A stretch of 64,000 nt of DNA from JADKAV01 sp037046735 (GCA_037046735.1 JBAOHC010000024.1:104937-168936), one strand, 5' to 3'. Shown: positions 52,276 through 62,761, counted from the stretch's first letter. Program-made: numbers and translations. The notes: generated by a model not told the origin, from the letters alone.

Positions 52276-53403
52276 TCAGGCGGCGTGTCGGTGTCCGGCG
52301 GCCGTGACCGAAGTGGTCCGCTCGGGGTTGGGCAACGACAGCCGCACCACCTTCCACCAGGCCTGCGCCAGTTGCTCAGCCATCGGACCGCAGACGTACA
52401 CCAGTCCATACCGCTGGAAGATCTCCTGCACTTCTGGGGCGATCTCCTGGTACCTGTTACTCGGCAGGTCCGGGAACAGGTGGTGCTCGATCTGGAAGCT
52501 GAGATTGCCGGTCAGCAGGTGCAGCAGCGGCCCACCGTCGATGTTGGCCGCGCCCAGCATCTGCCGCAGGTACCACTGACCCCTGGTCTCACCCTCGATG
52601 GAGGACTTGGAGAACGTCTGCACGCCTGACGGGAAATGCCCGCACATGATCACCGAGTGGGTCCACACGTTGCGCACGAGGTTAGCGGTGGCGTTGGCAC
52701 TCAGGGTGGTCAGCGCCGACGGCCCGGACAACGCCGGATGCACCACGTAGTCCCTGGTCACGTTGCGCCGGATCTTGCCGAGCACCCTCTTGGCCTGGCC
52801 CCAGAACTCGCCCTTGTCCTTGCGGCCCTTGACCACCTTGCCGATCTCGAGGTCGTAGGCGGCGATGCCGTACTCGAAGACCAGCATGTTGATGAAGTTC
52901 CACAGCGGCTGGGCCAGGTAGAACGCCGACCAGCGCATGTCCTCGTCCACGCGCATGATGCCGTAGCCGAGATCGTTGTCCTTGCCCAGCACGTTCGTGT
53001 AGGTGTGGTGCAGTTGGTTGTGGGAATGCTTCCACATGTCCGCCGGGGTGACGTTGTCCCACTCCCAGGTGGTCGAGTGGATGGCCGGGTCGCGCATCCA
53101 GTCCCACTGGCCGTGCAGGATGTTGTGCCCGAGTTCCATGTTCTCCAAGATCTTGGACAGGGATAGCCCCGCCGTGCCGAGCAGCCACGCCGGGGGGAAC
53201 AGCGAGAAGAGCAGGACACCGCGACTGGCCAGTTCCAGGTAGCGCTGGAAGTCGATGAGGCGGTGGATGTAGTCGGCATCGCGCTGGCCGCGGCTGTCGA
53301 TGATTCGCTCCCGCAGGGCGTCGAGCTCCTTGCCGAGCTGCTCGATGTCGGCGTCGGACAGGTGCGCGATCGGGGAGGTGGGGTTCTTCTGCATGACGGT
53401 CAT
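52276..53403 (-). CDS. Membrane fatty-acid desaturase (DesA3-like)
   Basis: A 375-residue di-iron membrane desaturase. Its three His boxes are GHNILHGQWDWM, KHSHNQLHHTY and QIEHHLFPDLP. Hydrophobic helices lie near residues 60-80 and 160-200. It is close in type to mycobacterial DesA3, which makes a C9 double bond in saturated acyl-CoA and works with the Rv3230c reductase. I take ATG 53403, which follows AAAGGACA, instead of the longer frame to 53574. Reductase gene 11 bases upstream. Confidence 0.92.
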   Translation of the reverse strand: MTVMQKNPTSPIAHLSDADIEQLGKELDALRERIIDSRGQRDADYIHRLIDFQRYLELASRGVLLFSLFPPAWLLGTAGLSLSKILENMELGHNILHGQWDWMRDPAIHSTTWEWDNVTPADMWKHSHNQLHHTYTNVLGKDNDLGYGIMRVDEDMRWSAFYLAQPLWNFINMLVFEYGIAAYDLEIGKVVKGRKDKGEFWGQAKRVLGKIRRNVTRDYVVHPALSGPSALTTLSANATANLVRNVWTHSVIMCGHFPSGVQTFSKSSIEGETRGQWYLRQMLGAANIDGGPLLHLLTGNLSFQIEHHLFPDLPSNRYQEIAPEVQEIFQRYGLVYVCGPMAEQLAQAWWKVVRLSLPNPERTTSVTAAGHRHAA

Positions 53404-53414
53404 GGGCTGTCCTT

Positions 53415-54458
53415 TCAGACGGTCAGGGAGCACGGCCCGGCGGCCGCGTTGATACAGGTCTGGATGAGTACCGGTGACTCGTGGCCGGCGGTGGTCACCG
53501 AGCCGTCGCGCAGGTCGCGCACGGATCCTCCGGCCAGGGGTAGGACACAGCCGTAGCAGATGCCCATCCGGCACCCCGAGGGCATCAGCACGCCGGCCGC
53601 CTCCCCGACGTCGAGTAGGGCGGTGTCGCCGGGCGCCTCGGCGCTGGTGCGACTACGGATGAACTCAACGGAGCCGCCCAGTCCCGCGGCGGCCAGCTTC
53701 GCGCGGAACCGCTCGCTCATCGGGGGCGCCCATCCCCGATCGGCCCAGTACTGCTCGACGGCGTCGATCACGTCGTTCGGTCCGCAGACCCAGGTGCGGC
53801 GCTCACTGACGTCCGGCACCAGCCGGGCCAGGTCGGCGGCGACCAGCCGGGGAGCGTCAGCGGTGTGGTGCTCGATCAGCGTGAACTCCCCGGCGCCCGC
53901 CATGGCCCGCAGCTCATCACCGAAGATCACCGACTGTGCGCTGCGCGCGCTGTGCACGACCACCGCATCCGGCAGGCGGTGCGCCCGCAGCAGTCCCATG
54001 ACGGGGGTGACGCCGCTGCCAGCTGTGACGAACAGCGCCTTGGCCGGTGCGGGGCTCGGTATCCCGAACTCACCCATCGCCTGCTGCAGTTCGACGATCG
54101 TGCCCCTGGCGGCCTGTGCCAGGTGTCGGCTCACCGTGCCCTGCACCCGCACCGTAATGGTTAAGCAGGTGTCGGCGGGCCGGGACGTGATCGAGTACGA
54201 GCGCCAGTGCCGCACACCATCGACATCCACCCCGAGTCGCACGAATTGCCCGGGCGTGTGCCCTGCCCAACCGTGGCCGGGGTGCAGGACGACGGTTACC
54301 GCATCAGCCCTCTCCGGCAGCACCGCCGCAACGCGCGCTCGCAGCGACGAACCATGCAGTGGTGCGAACACATCGAGGTAATCCTCGGGCACCAACGGGG
54401 TGGCTGCCGCCCGTGCCACTCGCATTCCCGCCCGACCGAATACAGACCGTACCGACAT
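53415..54458 (-). CDS. Ferredoxin-type NAD(P)H reductase for the desaturase
   Basis: A 347-residue chain with FAD-binding (HWRSYSITSRP), NAD(P)-binding (FVTAGSGVTPVMGLLR) and a C-terminal plant-type [2Fe-2S] domain (CRMGICYGCVLPL plus a later Cys in QTCINAAAG). This is the architecture of Rv3230c, the electron donor of DesA3. ATG 54458 follows AGAGGTGAG. First gene of reductase-desaturase-P450. Two palindromes lie directly upstream, so the operon is probably repressed or activated by a lipid- or oxygen-responsive factor. Confidence 0.9.
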   Translation of the reverse strand: MSVRSVFGRAGMRVARAAATPLVPEDYLDVFAPLHGSSLRARVAAVLPERADAVTVVLHPGHGWAGHTPGQFVRLGVDVDGVRHWRSYSITSRPADTCLTITVRVQGTVSRHLAQAARGTIVELQQAMGEFGIPSPAPAKALFVTAGSGVTPVMGLLRAHRLPDAVVVHSARSAQSVIFGDELRAMAGAGEFTLIEHHTADAPRLVAADLARLVPDVSERRTWVCGPNDVIDAVEQYWADRGWAPPMSERFRAKLAAAGLGGSVEFIRSRTSAEAPGDTALLDVGEAAGVLMPSGCRMGICYGCVLPLAGGSVRDLRDGSVTTAGHESPVLIQTCINAAAGPCSLTV

Positions 54459-54472
54459 GACTCACCTCTCCG

Positions 54473-54524
54473 TTACCTACGCTTGCGTAAGTAACGGTAC
54501 CGTAGGTTACGCATTCGTAGGTAA
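54473..54524. promoter_or_regulatory. Two palindromic operators before the desaturase operon
   Basis: Site 1 (54473-54494) reads TTACCTACGC TT GCGTAAGTAA with one mismatch. Site 2 (54503-54524) on the minus strand begins TTACCTACGAATGCGTAA. Their centres are 30 bp apart, about three helical turns, and site 1 is 15 bp from the reductase ATG. Such TTACGC-type palindromes suit a TetR-family repressor (inference); none is encoded in the window. Confidence 0.7.
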
Positions 54525-54540
54525 TGCCGTGACATAGGTC

Positions 54541-55728
54541 TCAGAGGCGAGGCTGGCCGCGCTGCCCGCGGGCCACGAGGGCCGACAGCGTCGCGATGAC
54601 GGTTGCCACCAGAGCCAAACCTGCGCTGACACCGACCACGTCGGAGAGCCACCCAGCCATGGCGGTCATGACCGCGATGACACCGACCGCGAGCGTGTCG
54701 TACAAGCCGAAGATGCGCGCCGCCGCGGCATCGGAGGCCAACCGCTGCAACTCCGTCACCGCGGCGATCTCAGCGATCACCGTGAACATCCCGGCGAGCA
54801 GCACCGCGACGATGGCGACCGGTAGCAATGCGGCGAACGCCAGCCCCACTGCTGAGATGCCAAAGCCGACGAGGAAGGCCAGGATCCGGCGGACGCCATG
54901 ATCGGTGGGCAGGTTGGCGGCCAGCGCCAGACTCAGGAAGGCCCCCACCGCGAAGGCCGAGTTCAGCCAGCCGACTCCCTTTGGCCCGTTGCGCAGGTCC
55001 CCTGCGAGCACGATGGCCACCACCATGTAGCCATAGAGGGCGTTGTCGAGGATTGCCAGCAGCAGAACCGCACGCATCCGCGGGTGGGCACGCACTTCGG
55101 CCAATCCCGCGAAGAAGCCGTCTGCCTGCCCGTCCGCCCCCCGCACTGGGACGGGCGTCGCTGTGCCGCCCAGGCACACGACAGCCACCACGAAACACAA
55201 CACGGCTGCCAGTCCGCCGCCGGCTACCGGCGCGCCAGCGAGCAGGACCAGCCCGAGCAGGCCCGGACCGGCCACCCAGGCAGCGTTCTCGATCCCGGTG
55301 GCCAGACCATTGGCGGCCGGCAGTTGCGCTTGCGGCACCAACTGCGGCGTGGCAGCGGCCAAGGCGGGGTAGGAGGGCGTGGCGATCACCGCGGTCATCG
55401 CTGCGAACACGACCACCACGACTGGAGCCCATTGCCACCACAGTCCAGCCGTGACCAGGGTCGCCGTTGCCAGTCGCAGCAGCAGCGACCAGCGCAGCAC
55501 CGCACTGCGGGCATAGCGGTCGGCCAGCAGACCGGCGGTGGTGGAGAACAGCACGTACGGTGCGAAGCTCAGCGAAAGGGCGACGGCCACCCAGACCCCT
55601 GAGCCTGTCCGCTCCAAGGCGTACACGCTGACCGCCATCGTCAGTTGCAGCTGAGCCAGCGTTCCCAACCCGTGGGCCCCCAGCATGCGGGCGAAGGGCG
55701 GGTTGGTCAGGGCGGCACGGTAGGACAT
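54541..55728 (-). CDS. MFS transporter (MFS_3-like)
   Basis: A 395-residue, 12-helix major facilitator. The first loop motif is GLLADRYARSAVLRWSLLLR and the helix-1 region starts NPPFARMLGAHGLG. This subtype includes macrolide- and enterobactin-type exporters, but the substrate is unknown. ATG 55728 has GGAAGGGGG upstream and is preferred to the start at 55767. The 73-bp upstream gap contains AGATCCAAAATGGATCT, a 7-3-7 palindrome (55744-55760) that could be an operator. Confidence 0.87.
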   Translation of the reverse strand: MSYRAALTNPPFARMLGAHGLGTLAQLQLTMAVSVYALERTGSGVWVAVALSLSFAPYVLFSTTAGLLADRYARSAVLRWSLLLRLATATLVTAGLWWQWAPVVVVVFAAMTAVIATPSYPALAAATPQLVPQAQLPAANGLATGIENAAWVAGPGLLGLVLLAGAPVAGGGLAAVLCFVVAVVCLGGTATPVPVRGADGQADGFFAGLAEVRAHPRMRAVLLLAILDNALYGYMVVAIVLAGDLRNGPKGVGWLNSAFAVGAFLSLALAANLPTDHGVRRILAFLVGFGISAVGLAFAALLPVAIVAVLLAGMFTVIAEIAAVTELQRLASDAAAARIFGLYDTLAVGVIAVMTAMAGWLSDVVGVSAGLALVATVIATLSALVARGQRGQPRL

Positions 55729-55801
55729 GGCCCCCCTTCCCGCAGATCCAAAATGGATCTTGGGCAAAGGTAACCCTAAAAGATCAACTACCGCCTGCTC
55801 A

Positions 55802-58800
55802 CTACGAGCGGATGATCCAGCTGCGCTGCCACGAACTGCGCTTCCAGTCCTGCCGCGACCCTGGTTTCGGGCGCGCCTGGATCCTCACGGTCACCTTGAC
55901 CTTGGGGTAGCCGATCACCTTGACCTTCACGGCACCCCGCTTGGTGACCTTGGTCCGGCAGTAGCGGACATCACCGTTGGCCGCCCGGCCGACGGGCCGA
56001 CAGCTCGTACGGATCGTGAGCCGGCCGTACTTGTTCGTCTTCGACGCTTCCACCAGAGTGCAGGTGTCCCCCTTGCACTTCTTGACCGCGTCGACGTCGA
56101 TCGGCAGGGGTTTGCGGCCGGGCGGTGTGGGCACGGTCACCGTGGCCGACGCCTGGGCCGAGACATCCGCGCCGATGATCTGGCCGTTGTGCCAGGGCGA
56201 CCCGGTGGCAGTCACCGTGTTGGTGGTCGTCAAGTGCAGCGTCGTGGTGCAGGTGTAGACCCAGGTCTCGTCGGGCCACCCCTCCCCGTTCGACGAGGAC
56301 GTCAGCAGGCCATCGCCGTTGTCATCTCCGCTGACGTAGGACACCAGCGAGCACTTGTCGTCGACCACTCGGATGTTGGCCAGCGGCATGGTGGCGGTGT
56401 TACGGACCTCGTAGCGGTAGGTCACTGCGCCCCCGACAGCCACTGTGGTGACCGACGGCACCTTCGACACCCCGATGCCCGGTCGCAACTGACCCCCCAC
56501 GACCAGCACGGTCGCCGAGCTGCTGTCGGTCACCGAGCCACCACCGGGGGTCTTTGCGCTGACATCGGCGGTGTTGGTTGTGTCCTGCGACAGGGGGTGC
56601 ACGCAGGTGTAGGTCCACTGCTCACGTGGCTGCATGACCCCGTCGCCGTCGTCGCCTGACCGGTAGATCAACGCCGCGCACTTGTCGTCGGACACCGCGA
56701 CGCCGGTGAGATCCACAGATCCGTTGTTCGTCACCACATAGGTGTAGGTCACCGGATCCCCCTTGGGTACCAGCGTCGCGTCAGGAGTCTTCTGGATCGC
56801 GATGCTCCCCTTGTAACTACGCACCATTGCGGAGTCCTCGGCGGTAGCCAGACCACCCAGTATCGGCTCGAGTGCCGTGACCACCACGGTGTTCTTCACG
56901 GTGGCGACTCCGGTGAACGTGCTGCGGCAGGTGTAGACCCAGGCCTCGTTGAGGCCGACCAGACCATCGCTGTTGGTGTCGCCGGACTGGTACTCCACCG
57001 GCGCGCACTTGTTGTCGGTCACATCCAGGACACGCATCGGCACGGTCGCAGCGCCGGTGGTGACCCGGTAGGTGTAGGTGACCTCCGAGCCCTGTGGCAC
57101 CAGCAGGACGCCATCCTTCATCACCCCGCCAGGTGCCGCGGCGGACTTGGTGATGTCGACGCCCTTCGTGATGACCTCGACCTGCTCGGTGTCACTGACC
57201 TGCAGAGGCTCGCCGGTCTGTTTGGCCCCACTGTCGGCGCTGGCCGGGATGAAGGGTGTGCCGGTGAACGTCACCTCGTTCGTGGTGTCCACAGTCAAGG
57301 CGGTGGTGCAGGTGTAGGTCCAGGCCTCCCCCACATCCATCACCGCGACCTCTCCGGCATCCCCGGACTGGTAGGTCACCGGCGCGCAGCGATCATCACT
57401 GATCCACTCGGCGAGATCGATCGGGCCCTCGAAGGGTGTCTGGCCAAGGTTGGTGGCCACGTAGGTGTAGGTGACATCAGTACCGGGGTAGACCACGGGC
57501 TGGTCGACGGTCTTGACCACCTCAAGATCCGGGACCCGCACCTCGACGGTGCGGTCATCTCTGGCCACGACCGTCTCGTCGGTCTTCGGATCGCGCAGCT
57601 TTGCGGTGGCTAGGTTCGTCGCCTTGCCCACAGCCATCGGGTCCACGGTGCATTCGAACGTCCAGGCCTCTTGTGGCGCGAGGGTCGTTCCAGATCCGAG
57701 CACCCGCGTGACGGAGGCACACTGATCATCGATAATCACGTCGTTGACGGCGCCGGCGGCGACCAGATCGACGGTCCCGGTGTTGCGCAGCAGGTAGGTG
57801 TACGTCACTGCGCCACCATCGAGCACGACGGCGCGGCTCGGCGTCTTCTCCAACTCGATCTCCGGGCGGTAATCGAAGAAGTTGGCGAAGGTGCAAGTGG
57901 CATCCTCGCCTGCAGCCAGCGTCAACCGCGCGCCGAGGTCCACGGTGTAGTCGATCTCGGCCTCAGTGCCCACACACGTCGGGTGAGCGCCCTCGGGTCC
58001 GCTGAGGTACCAGTCCTGGGGCAGGTCGGTCTCCTGCACCTCGTAACTGCCAGCCGCCAGTCCGGTCGCTTGATTCGTCTGCTGGTCCTTGAGGCTGAAC
58101 GTGGCGGGTGTGTCCGCGTTCCACAGGAAGTCGAACGACTTCTGCGGATCATCGGGCGCCTCCTTGATCACGGTGAGGGTGGCGTCCTTGGTGTTGCTGA
58201 AGGTGCAGGTGATCGTGGCCCCCGGCTCGATGGCAACGTCGACGTGACCGCCGGCCGCGGTGAAGTCGGGGGTGCCGACCGGCGTTCCCCCATCGACACA
58301 CGCAATGCCGGTCAGCTTCCAATCCGCCGGCACAGTCGGCTCGGCGAACGTGAACTGCTCACCGGATTCGGTCGGGTACACGGTGAGCGTCTTCACGTCG
58401 ATGTCACCATCTGGTGTCAGCGTGAACGTGCGATCGGGGGCCAGGACGCCACCTTCGGCTCCCTGTGCGGTGAAACCGAATTCTGTGCCGTCGGCAGGGT
58501 CGGCCGCTTTGACGATCTGCACAGTCGCGGGCGGCACCTGGGAATCGAAGAAGGTGCAATCGGCGTCCTCACCTGCGCCCAGCTGCACGGTGGCACTGTC
58601 TGCGGTGTACGTCGGGTCGGCGGCGGTACCGTCACATCTGATGTCCGCCAGCGTCCACCGCGGGGGTGTGGCCGTCGGCACGTCCTCGGTGACGGTGACC
58701 TTCGTCCCGGCCGAGACGTCAGAGAACAGCTGCGGCGTACCGCCTCCGGTGAGCGGGAAGGTGGCGGGCAGGATGCCGGATGGGACAGACGCCGCTGAGA

Positions 58801-61800
58801 AGGGGAACTCCTGCAGCGACACGCTGTCGGTGACCTTGTCCACCGACAGCGACGCCAGTTGCGAGTTGGTGTAGACGCAGACCCCCACTTCCTTGTTCAG
58901 CAGCGTGATGGTCGTGACACCGGTGTCCGGATCTCCGTAGACGGGCTGGCTCGGGTCGGCACTGTTGACGCAGTACAACTCCGTGATCTCCCAACCCGGC
59001 TGGCCCGCCTCGGTCACGGTGTAGGCACCGGGATCCACTTCGAAACCCTGGAAGTCGCCGTTGCCGAGCGGGAAGCTCTCGTCGAAGCTCGGGCCTTCGG
59101 CAGTGAAGTCGAACTGCTGGGTGGAGGTGGCCGGATCGGTGTACTTGGCGATGAACAGGTAGGCCTTCGGGGGGTCCTGAGTATTGACGTAGGTACAGAT
59201 CACATCGGCGCCGTACTCGAGTTTGCCGCTTACGGCGCTGTTCGGTAGGTCGACGGTGAGACCCTCTGCTCCGTTGCCAGTGCACTCCAGCGAGGTGAGG
59301 GTCCAGTCAACGGTCGGACTCTCGGTGACCGTCAACGCCCCTGATACGTCGGTGAACACCTGCTGCTGGGCGTGGGTGAGGTCGAACTGCGGCGGGTCGA
59401 GCCCGGTGGTCGTGAAGGTGAACTCCGTCTGGTCTGCCGGGTCATCGATCGGGATGGCGTTCTTCACGACGGTGAGCCGGGGCAGTTGCTGGTTGGTGTA
59501 GGTGCAGACGGCGGCATCGCCGGGACGCAGCGGCACGTCCACCAGTCCGGTGCCGGTGTCCCCCACAATCGGGTTCTGCGGGTCGCCGATGACGCACTCG
59601 ATCGAGGTCAGCCGGAAGCCACTGTCGCTGGCGGGAGGGGTAGGGCCAGGTAGTTCCTCGGACACGGTGTAGGTGTCGCCGGCGATACCCGGACGGACCG
59701 TGTAGGTCGTACTCGCGCCCAGGTTCAGCGTGAAGGAGTCATCGAGTCCGGGGCCCTCCACCTCGAAGGGAAAGTCCGGATCCCAGGTCGCCGTCGTGTC
59801 GTCCTTGACGATCGTGAGTGTGGCCGGGGGCAGTTCCCCGTTGGTGTAGAGGCACTGGGCCTGCTCACCCAGGGCCAAGTCGACGGTCACCGTGCCCGCA
59901 ACCACGTCCTTGTCACTCACCGTCGTCCCCGAGCAGGAGATGTCATCCAGCGTCCAGCCCGTGGGCACGTCCGCCTCGGTGATGGTGACCTCGCCAGGCG
60001 TCAGGGCGTCGAAGGTCTTGGACTGACCATCGGAGAGGTTAAAACTCGCGGGGTCCAGGGCCGGTGACGTCGTGAATCCGAAGACCGCCGGCGAACCCGA
60101 CGGGCTGGTCTCTTTGGCGATCGTCAGCGACGGCAGCCGTTCGTTGGTGAAGGCGCAGGTGACGTCCTCGGTTGGCTGGATCGTCAGCGTGACGGCGGTC
60201 GCGGTCGACGAGTCGGGGTCCTTGCTGCACTCGATGTCGGTGAGGTCCCAGCCGCTCGTGCCGGTCTCGGTGATCGTGTACTGACTGCCCGAACCAGCGG
60301 GTCCGTCGAGCAGGATGTCGCGACTGGCCGGTGGGGTCGCAGGATCGGTGGCCGTGTTCAGGGTGAAGGCCTGATCATCGGGGGCCACCCCGGGACCGGC
60401 CACCTGGAATTCGAAGTCCTGGTCCACGTCCCCCGGGTTTGTGACCTTCACGATCCGCAGGTTCGCGGCCCGGTCGATGTCGATGGTCATCCGGTCGGTA
60501 TCTGTGACGGCCGCATTGTTCTGCTGGCGGTTTTGCGGGTTCGACCATTTGGAGGTGACCTGCGCCAGGTTGGTCACCGAGGTGACCGTCCCCGGCGGAT
60601 CCAGCACCTTCATGCACTCGTAGCGCCACGTCTCGCCCAGTCCAAGCTTCTGGTCGTCGCCGGTGTCACCACTGACGTACGCCACGGGCTGGCAGGTGTC
60701 ATCGGTCACCGCGGTGGCTCGCGTGAGGCTCAGGATGTCGTTGCCGGTGTTGGTGACGGCGTACATGTAGGTGACCCGAGTTCCCGCCGGAACCGATCCG
60801 CCGTCAGCGATCGGGTCGCCGGACAGGGTCTCTTTGGCGGTCTTGTCGATCTGGATCCGTGGCGTCTTGACCGCGACCGTGGCGGTGTTCTGCGCCGACA
60901 CCGAGTTTCCGTCGGGGTCGATGCCCACGACGCTGGCCGTGTTCACCACGTTCAGGGGTGTGGTGACGGTCGCCAGCGGCCCGATTGTGGCTTGACAGGT
61001 GTAGGTCCACGTGACACCCGGCTGCAGCAGGCCCGTTGCCGCCCCCGAACCCGTTGGGGCAGAGATGGAGGAACACTTCGGGTCCACGGGCTTCACGACG
61101 CTGAGGGGAGCGTTGCCGGTGTTGGTTACCTTGAAGGTGTAGGTCTGGTCCCAGCCGGCGGCATTGCCCCGCACCGGGTCGTCCGCCGCCTCCTTGGTGA
61201 TGGAGATCCCCGGGGCGTAGTTGAAGTCGTTATAGATCTTGCAGGCGGCCACGTCGGAGGGGGTCATCTGGAACTGGAACGACGGGGTGTTGCCGATCGA
61301 TCCACTCACCGTCGTGGTCGTGCCGTCTGCAGCTTTGACCTCACATGTCCAGCGATCGGCCGTGAAGTCGGTCTTGACCCCCTCACTGACGGTCACCGTG
61401 GCCTTCTGATCGGCGACCTTCGGTTTCCACTGGAACGCCGCGGTGCCCTGCGCCCCGGACGTGGCCCTGGTCTGCGCGCTGTTGTCCGGGCCCAGCGGGT
61501 CGACCCAGGTGAAGCCGCCGTTGACCGTCGGGGCCACAGTGATGTCCCAGCCCGTGGTCGGCACGTAGTCGGCATCCGCGGCACTCTGGGCCAGCTTCTG
61601 CACTGTCACACTGTTGCCGCACAGGGAGGTCACCACTGAACGCATGAAGGCGCCCAGCGCGGCGAAGTCGCTGAAGGCGACCGCATCGACCTGATTGATC
61701 GTCTTCCCTGCCAGCGCGGCGGCCGACTTCTCCAGCTGCGGCCCGGAGATCTTCTTCAACCGGTCCTGCGAGGTGGCACTCGTGAGACCGGTCCCCACCC

Positions 61801-62440
61801 CCACCACGAGCACCCGGGTGCCGGCGGACTTCAGGATGTTGGCCTGCGTGATCGCGTTGTCCAGGGCGGTCCCCGTCGATGAGGTGTTGACGTTGGTGCG
61901 GGTCGCGCTGGCGTTGTAGGCGGTCGGATCGCCGTCGGTCATGAAGATGGCCAGTTCCGGACGGTCGATCCCCTTGATCCCGTCCTCCCAGTTCGTCCAG
62001 GTCAACGCGTTGTTCTCGATGCTGCCGCCGTTGTAGATGGTGACACCGGCCGGGCGGGGCGGGGGTGGTGTGTAGTACTTGGCCAGACCGCTGGCCAGCG
62101 CTCCGCCCGTCCCGGTGGTGGTGCTGTTCACCGGCACCCGGCCGCTCAACTCACCGGAGAAGGTGGCGAACTGAGTGATCCGGAGAGTGGAATTGGTGTC
62201 CTTGAGGGCCAGCATGAGATCGCGGCCGGCGTTTCGCACGGTGTTCACCGCTCCGGCGCTCTGGATCGAGCCGGACGCGTCGAGGATCAGCGTGGCATCC
62301 AGCCCACACGTCTCCTCAATGCTGGGGTTCGTGTTCGGGGTCACTGCCGACGCGACGACGTCCGGGGCCGCTTGCACGGGAGCGCTCAGACCGGCAAGGA
62401 AAAGTGATGTGACTGCCACCGCAGCCAGCGCCTCTCGCAT
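55802..62440 (-). CDS. Giant surface protein with vWA domain and beta-repeat stalk
   Basis: 2212 residues from ATG 62440 (ribosome site AGGGGG). A signal peptide ends near residue 24. A von Willebrand A domain has its MIDAS at DASGS 54-58 and AIFMTDGDPTAYN. Its stalk has about ten SpaA/prealbumin-like repeats (such as TIVKDD, LTVVKNA, LSVDKVT with CTYTN ends) and then six to eight DUF11/DUF7507-like repeats ending YTCTTTL-type. The final about 100 residues match the basic Cys-pair module of the protein at 5927 (CRPVGRAANGDVRYCRTKVT). The vWA head suggests binding of a host, matrix or neighbour cell. No sortase signal is visible. Confidence 0.9.
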   Translation of the reverse strand: MREALAAVAVTSLFLAGLSAPVQAAPDVVASAVTPNTNPSIEETCGLDATLILDASGSIQSAGAVNTVRNAGRDLMLALKDTNSTLRITQFATFSGELSGRVPVNSTTTGTGGALASGLAKYYTPPPPRPAGVTIYNGGSIENNALTWTNWEDGIKGIDRPELAIFMTDGDPTAYNASATRTNVNTSSTGTALDNAITQANILKSAGTRVLVVGVGTGLTSATSQDRLKKISGPQLEKSAAALAGKTINQVDAVAFSDFAALGAFMRSVVTSLCGNSVTVQKLAQSAADADYVPTTGWDITVAPTVNGGFTWVDPLGPDNSAQTRATSGAQGTAAFQWKPKVADQKATVTVSEGVKTDFTADRWTCEVKAADGTTTTVSGSIGNTPSFQFQMTPSDVAACKIYNDFNYAPGISITKEAADDPVRGNAAGWDQTYTFKVTNTGNAPLSVVKPVDPKCSSISAPTGSGAATGLLQPGVTWTYTCQATIGPLATVTTPLNVVNTASVVGIDPDGNSVSAQNTATVAVKTPRIQIDKTAKETLSGDPIADGGSVPAGTRVTYMYAVTNTGNDILSLTRATAVTDDTCQPVAYVSGDTGDDQKLGLGETWRYECMKVLDPPGTVTSVTNLAQVTSKWSNPQNRQQNNAAVTDTDRMTIDIDRAANLRIVKVTNPGDVDQDFEFQVAGPGVAPDDQAFTLNTATDPATPPASRDILLDGPAGSGSQYTITETGTSGWDLTDIECSKDPDSSTATAVTLTIQPTEDVTCAFTNERLPSLTIAKETSPSGSPAVFGFTTSPALDPASFNLSDGQSKTFDALTPGEVTITEADVPTGWTLDDISCSGTTVSDKDVVAGTVTVDLALGEQAQCLYTNGELPPATLTIVKDDTTATWDPDFPFEVEGPGLDDSFTLNLGASTTYTVRPGIAGDTYTVSEELPGPTPPASDSGFRLTSIECVIGDPQNPIVGDTGTGLVDVPLRPGDAAVCTYTNQQLPRLTVVKNAIPIDDPADQTEFTFTTTGLDPPQFDLTHAQQQVFTDVSGALTVTESPTVDWTLTSLECTGNGAEGLTVDLPNSAVSGKLEYGADVICTYVNTQDPPKAYLFIAKYTDPATSTQQFDFTAEGPSFDESFPLGNGDFQGFEVDPGAYTVTEAGQPGWEITELYCVNSADPSQPVYGDPDTGVTTITLLNKEVGVCVYTNSQLASLSVDKVTDSVSLQEFPFSAASVPSGILPATFPLTGGGTPQLFSDVSAGTKVTVTEDVPTATPPRWTLADIRCDGTAADPTYTADSATVQLGAGEDADCTFFDSQVPPATVQIVKAADPADGTEFGFTAQGAEGGVLAPDRTFTLTPDGDIDVKTLTVYPTESGEQFTFAEPTVPADWKLTGIACVDGGTPVGTPDFTAAGGHVDVAIEPGATITCTFSNTKDATLTVIKEAPDDPQKSFDFLWNADTPATFSLKDQQTNQATGLAAGSYEVQETDLPQDWYLSGPEGAHPTCVGTEAEIDYTVDLGARLTLAAGEDATCTFANFFDYRPEIELEKTPSRAVVLDGGAVTYTYLLRNTGTVDLVAAGAVNDVIIDDQCASVTRVLGSGTTLAPQEAWTFECTVDPMAVGKATNLATAKLRDPKTDETVVARDDRTVEVRVPDLEVVKTVDQPVVYPGTDVTYTYVATNLGQTPFEGPIDLAEWISDDRCAPVTYQSGDAGEVAVMDVGEAWTYTCTTALTVDTTNEVTFTGTPFIPASADSGAKQTGEPLQVSDTEQVEVITKGVDITKSAAAPGGVMKDGVLLVPQGSEVTYTYRVTTGAATVPMRVLDVTDNKCAPVEYQSGDTNSDGLVGLNEAWVYTCRSTFTGVATVKNTVVVTALEPILGGLATAEDSAMVRSYKGSIAIQKTPDATLVPKGDPVTYTYVVTNNGSVDLTGVAVSDDKCAALIYRSGDDGDGVMQPREQWTYTCVHPLSQDTTNTADVSAKTPGGGSVTDSSSATVLVVGGQLRPGIGVSKVPSVTTVAVGGAVTYRYEVRNTATMPLANIRVVDDKCSLVSYVSGDDNGDGLLTSSSNGEGWPDETWVYTCTTTLHLTTTNTVTATGSPWHNGQIIGADVSAQASATVTVPTPPGRKPLPIDVDAVKKCKGDTCTLVEASKTNKYGRLTIRTSCRPVGRAANGDVRYCRTKVTKRGAVKVKVIGYPKVKVTVRIQARPKPGSRQDWKRSSWQRSWIIRS

Positions 62441-62536
62441 GACGCAAACCCCCTCGCGTACCACACGCATCGAATCTCCTAAGCCTTGCAGGGGGCCGCT
62501 GCTGATGCCGTGCTCACGGTGGGCGCTTGCGCGCCA

Positions 62537-62562
62537 TTAGGCCGAATGGGTGAACGGCCTAA
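62537..62562. repeat. Hairpin in the divergent gap
   Basis: TTAGGCCG and CGGCCTAA form an eight-base perfect stem over a ten-base loop. It lies 97 bp upstream of the vWA gene start in a 321-bp gap that is otherwise without recognisable elements. Confidence 0.4.
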
Positions 62563-62761
62563 GGTGCCGGACCCGCGCCACCGAAAGCATCCAATAGGGC
62601 TGCTTGGGAGTATGGCCAGTGGCCGACAAACCCCACGGACATGTGCATCGCTCGTAGACGGTGTCCACGTTTGGCAAATGACCGGAAGGGATTGACCGGG
62701 TTATCCACCGCGTAATTCCTTGTCAGGGTGGTTTGTCGTAGCCCTCTCGTACGGTGTGGTC

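Noticed and set aside
55727..56659. Plus-strand ORF of 310 residues
   Set aside because: It runs antisense through the end of the vWA gene and has no motif; codon pattern is that of the opposite strand.
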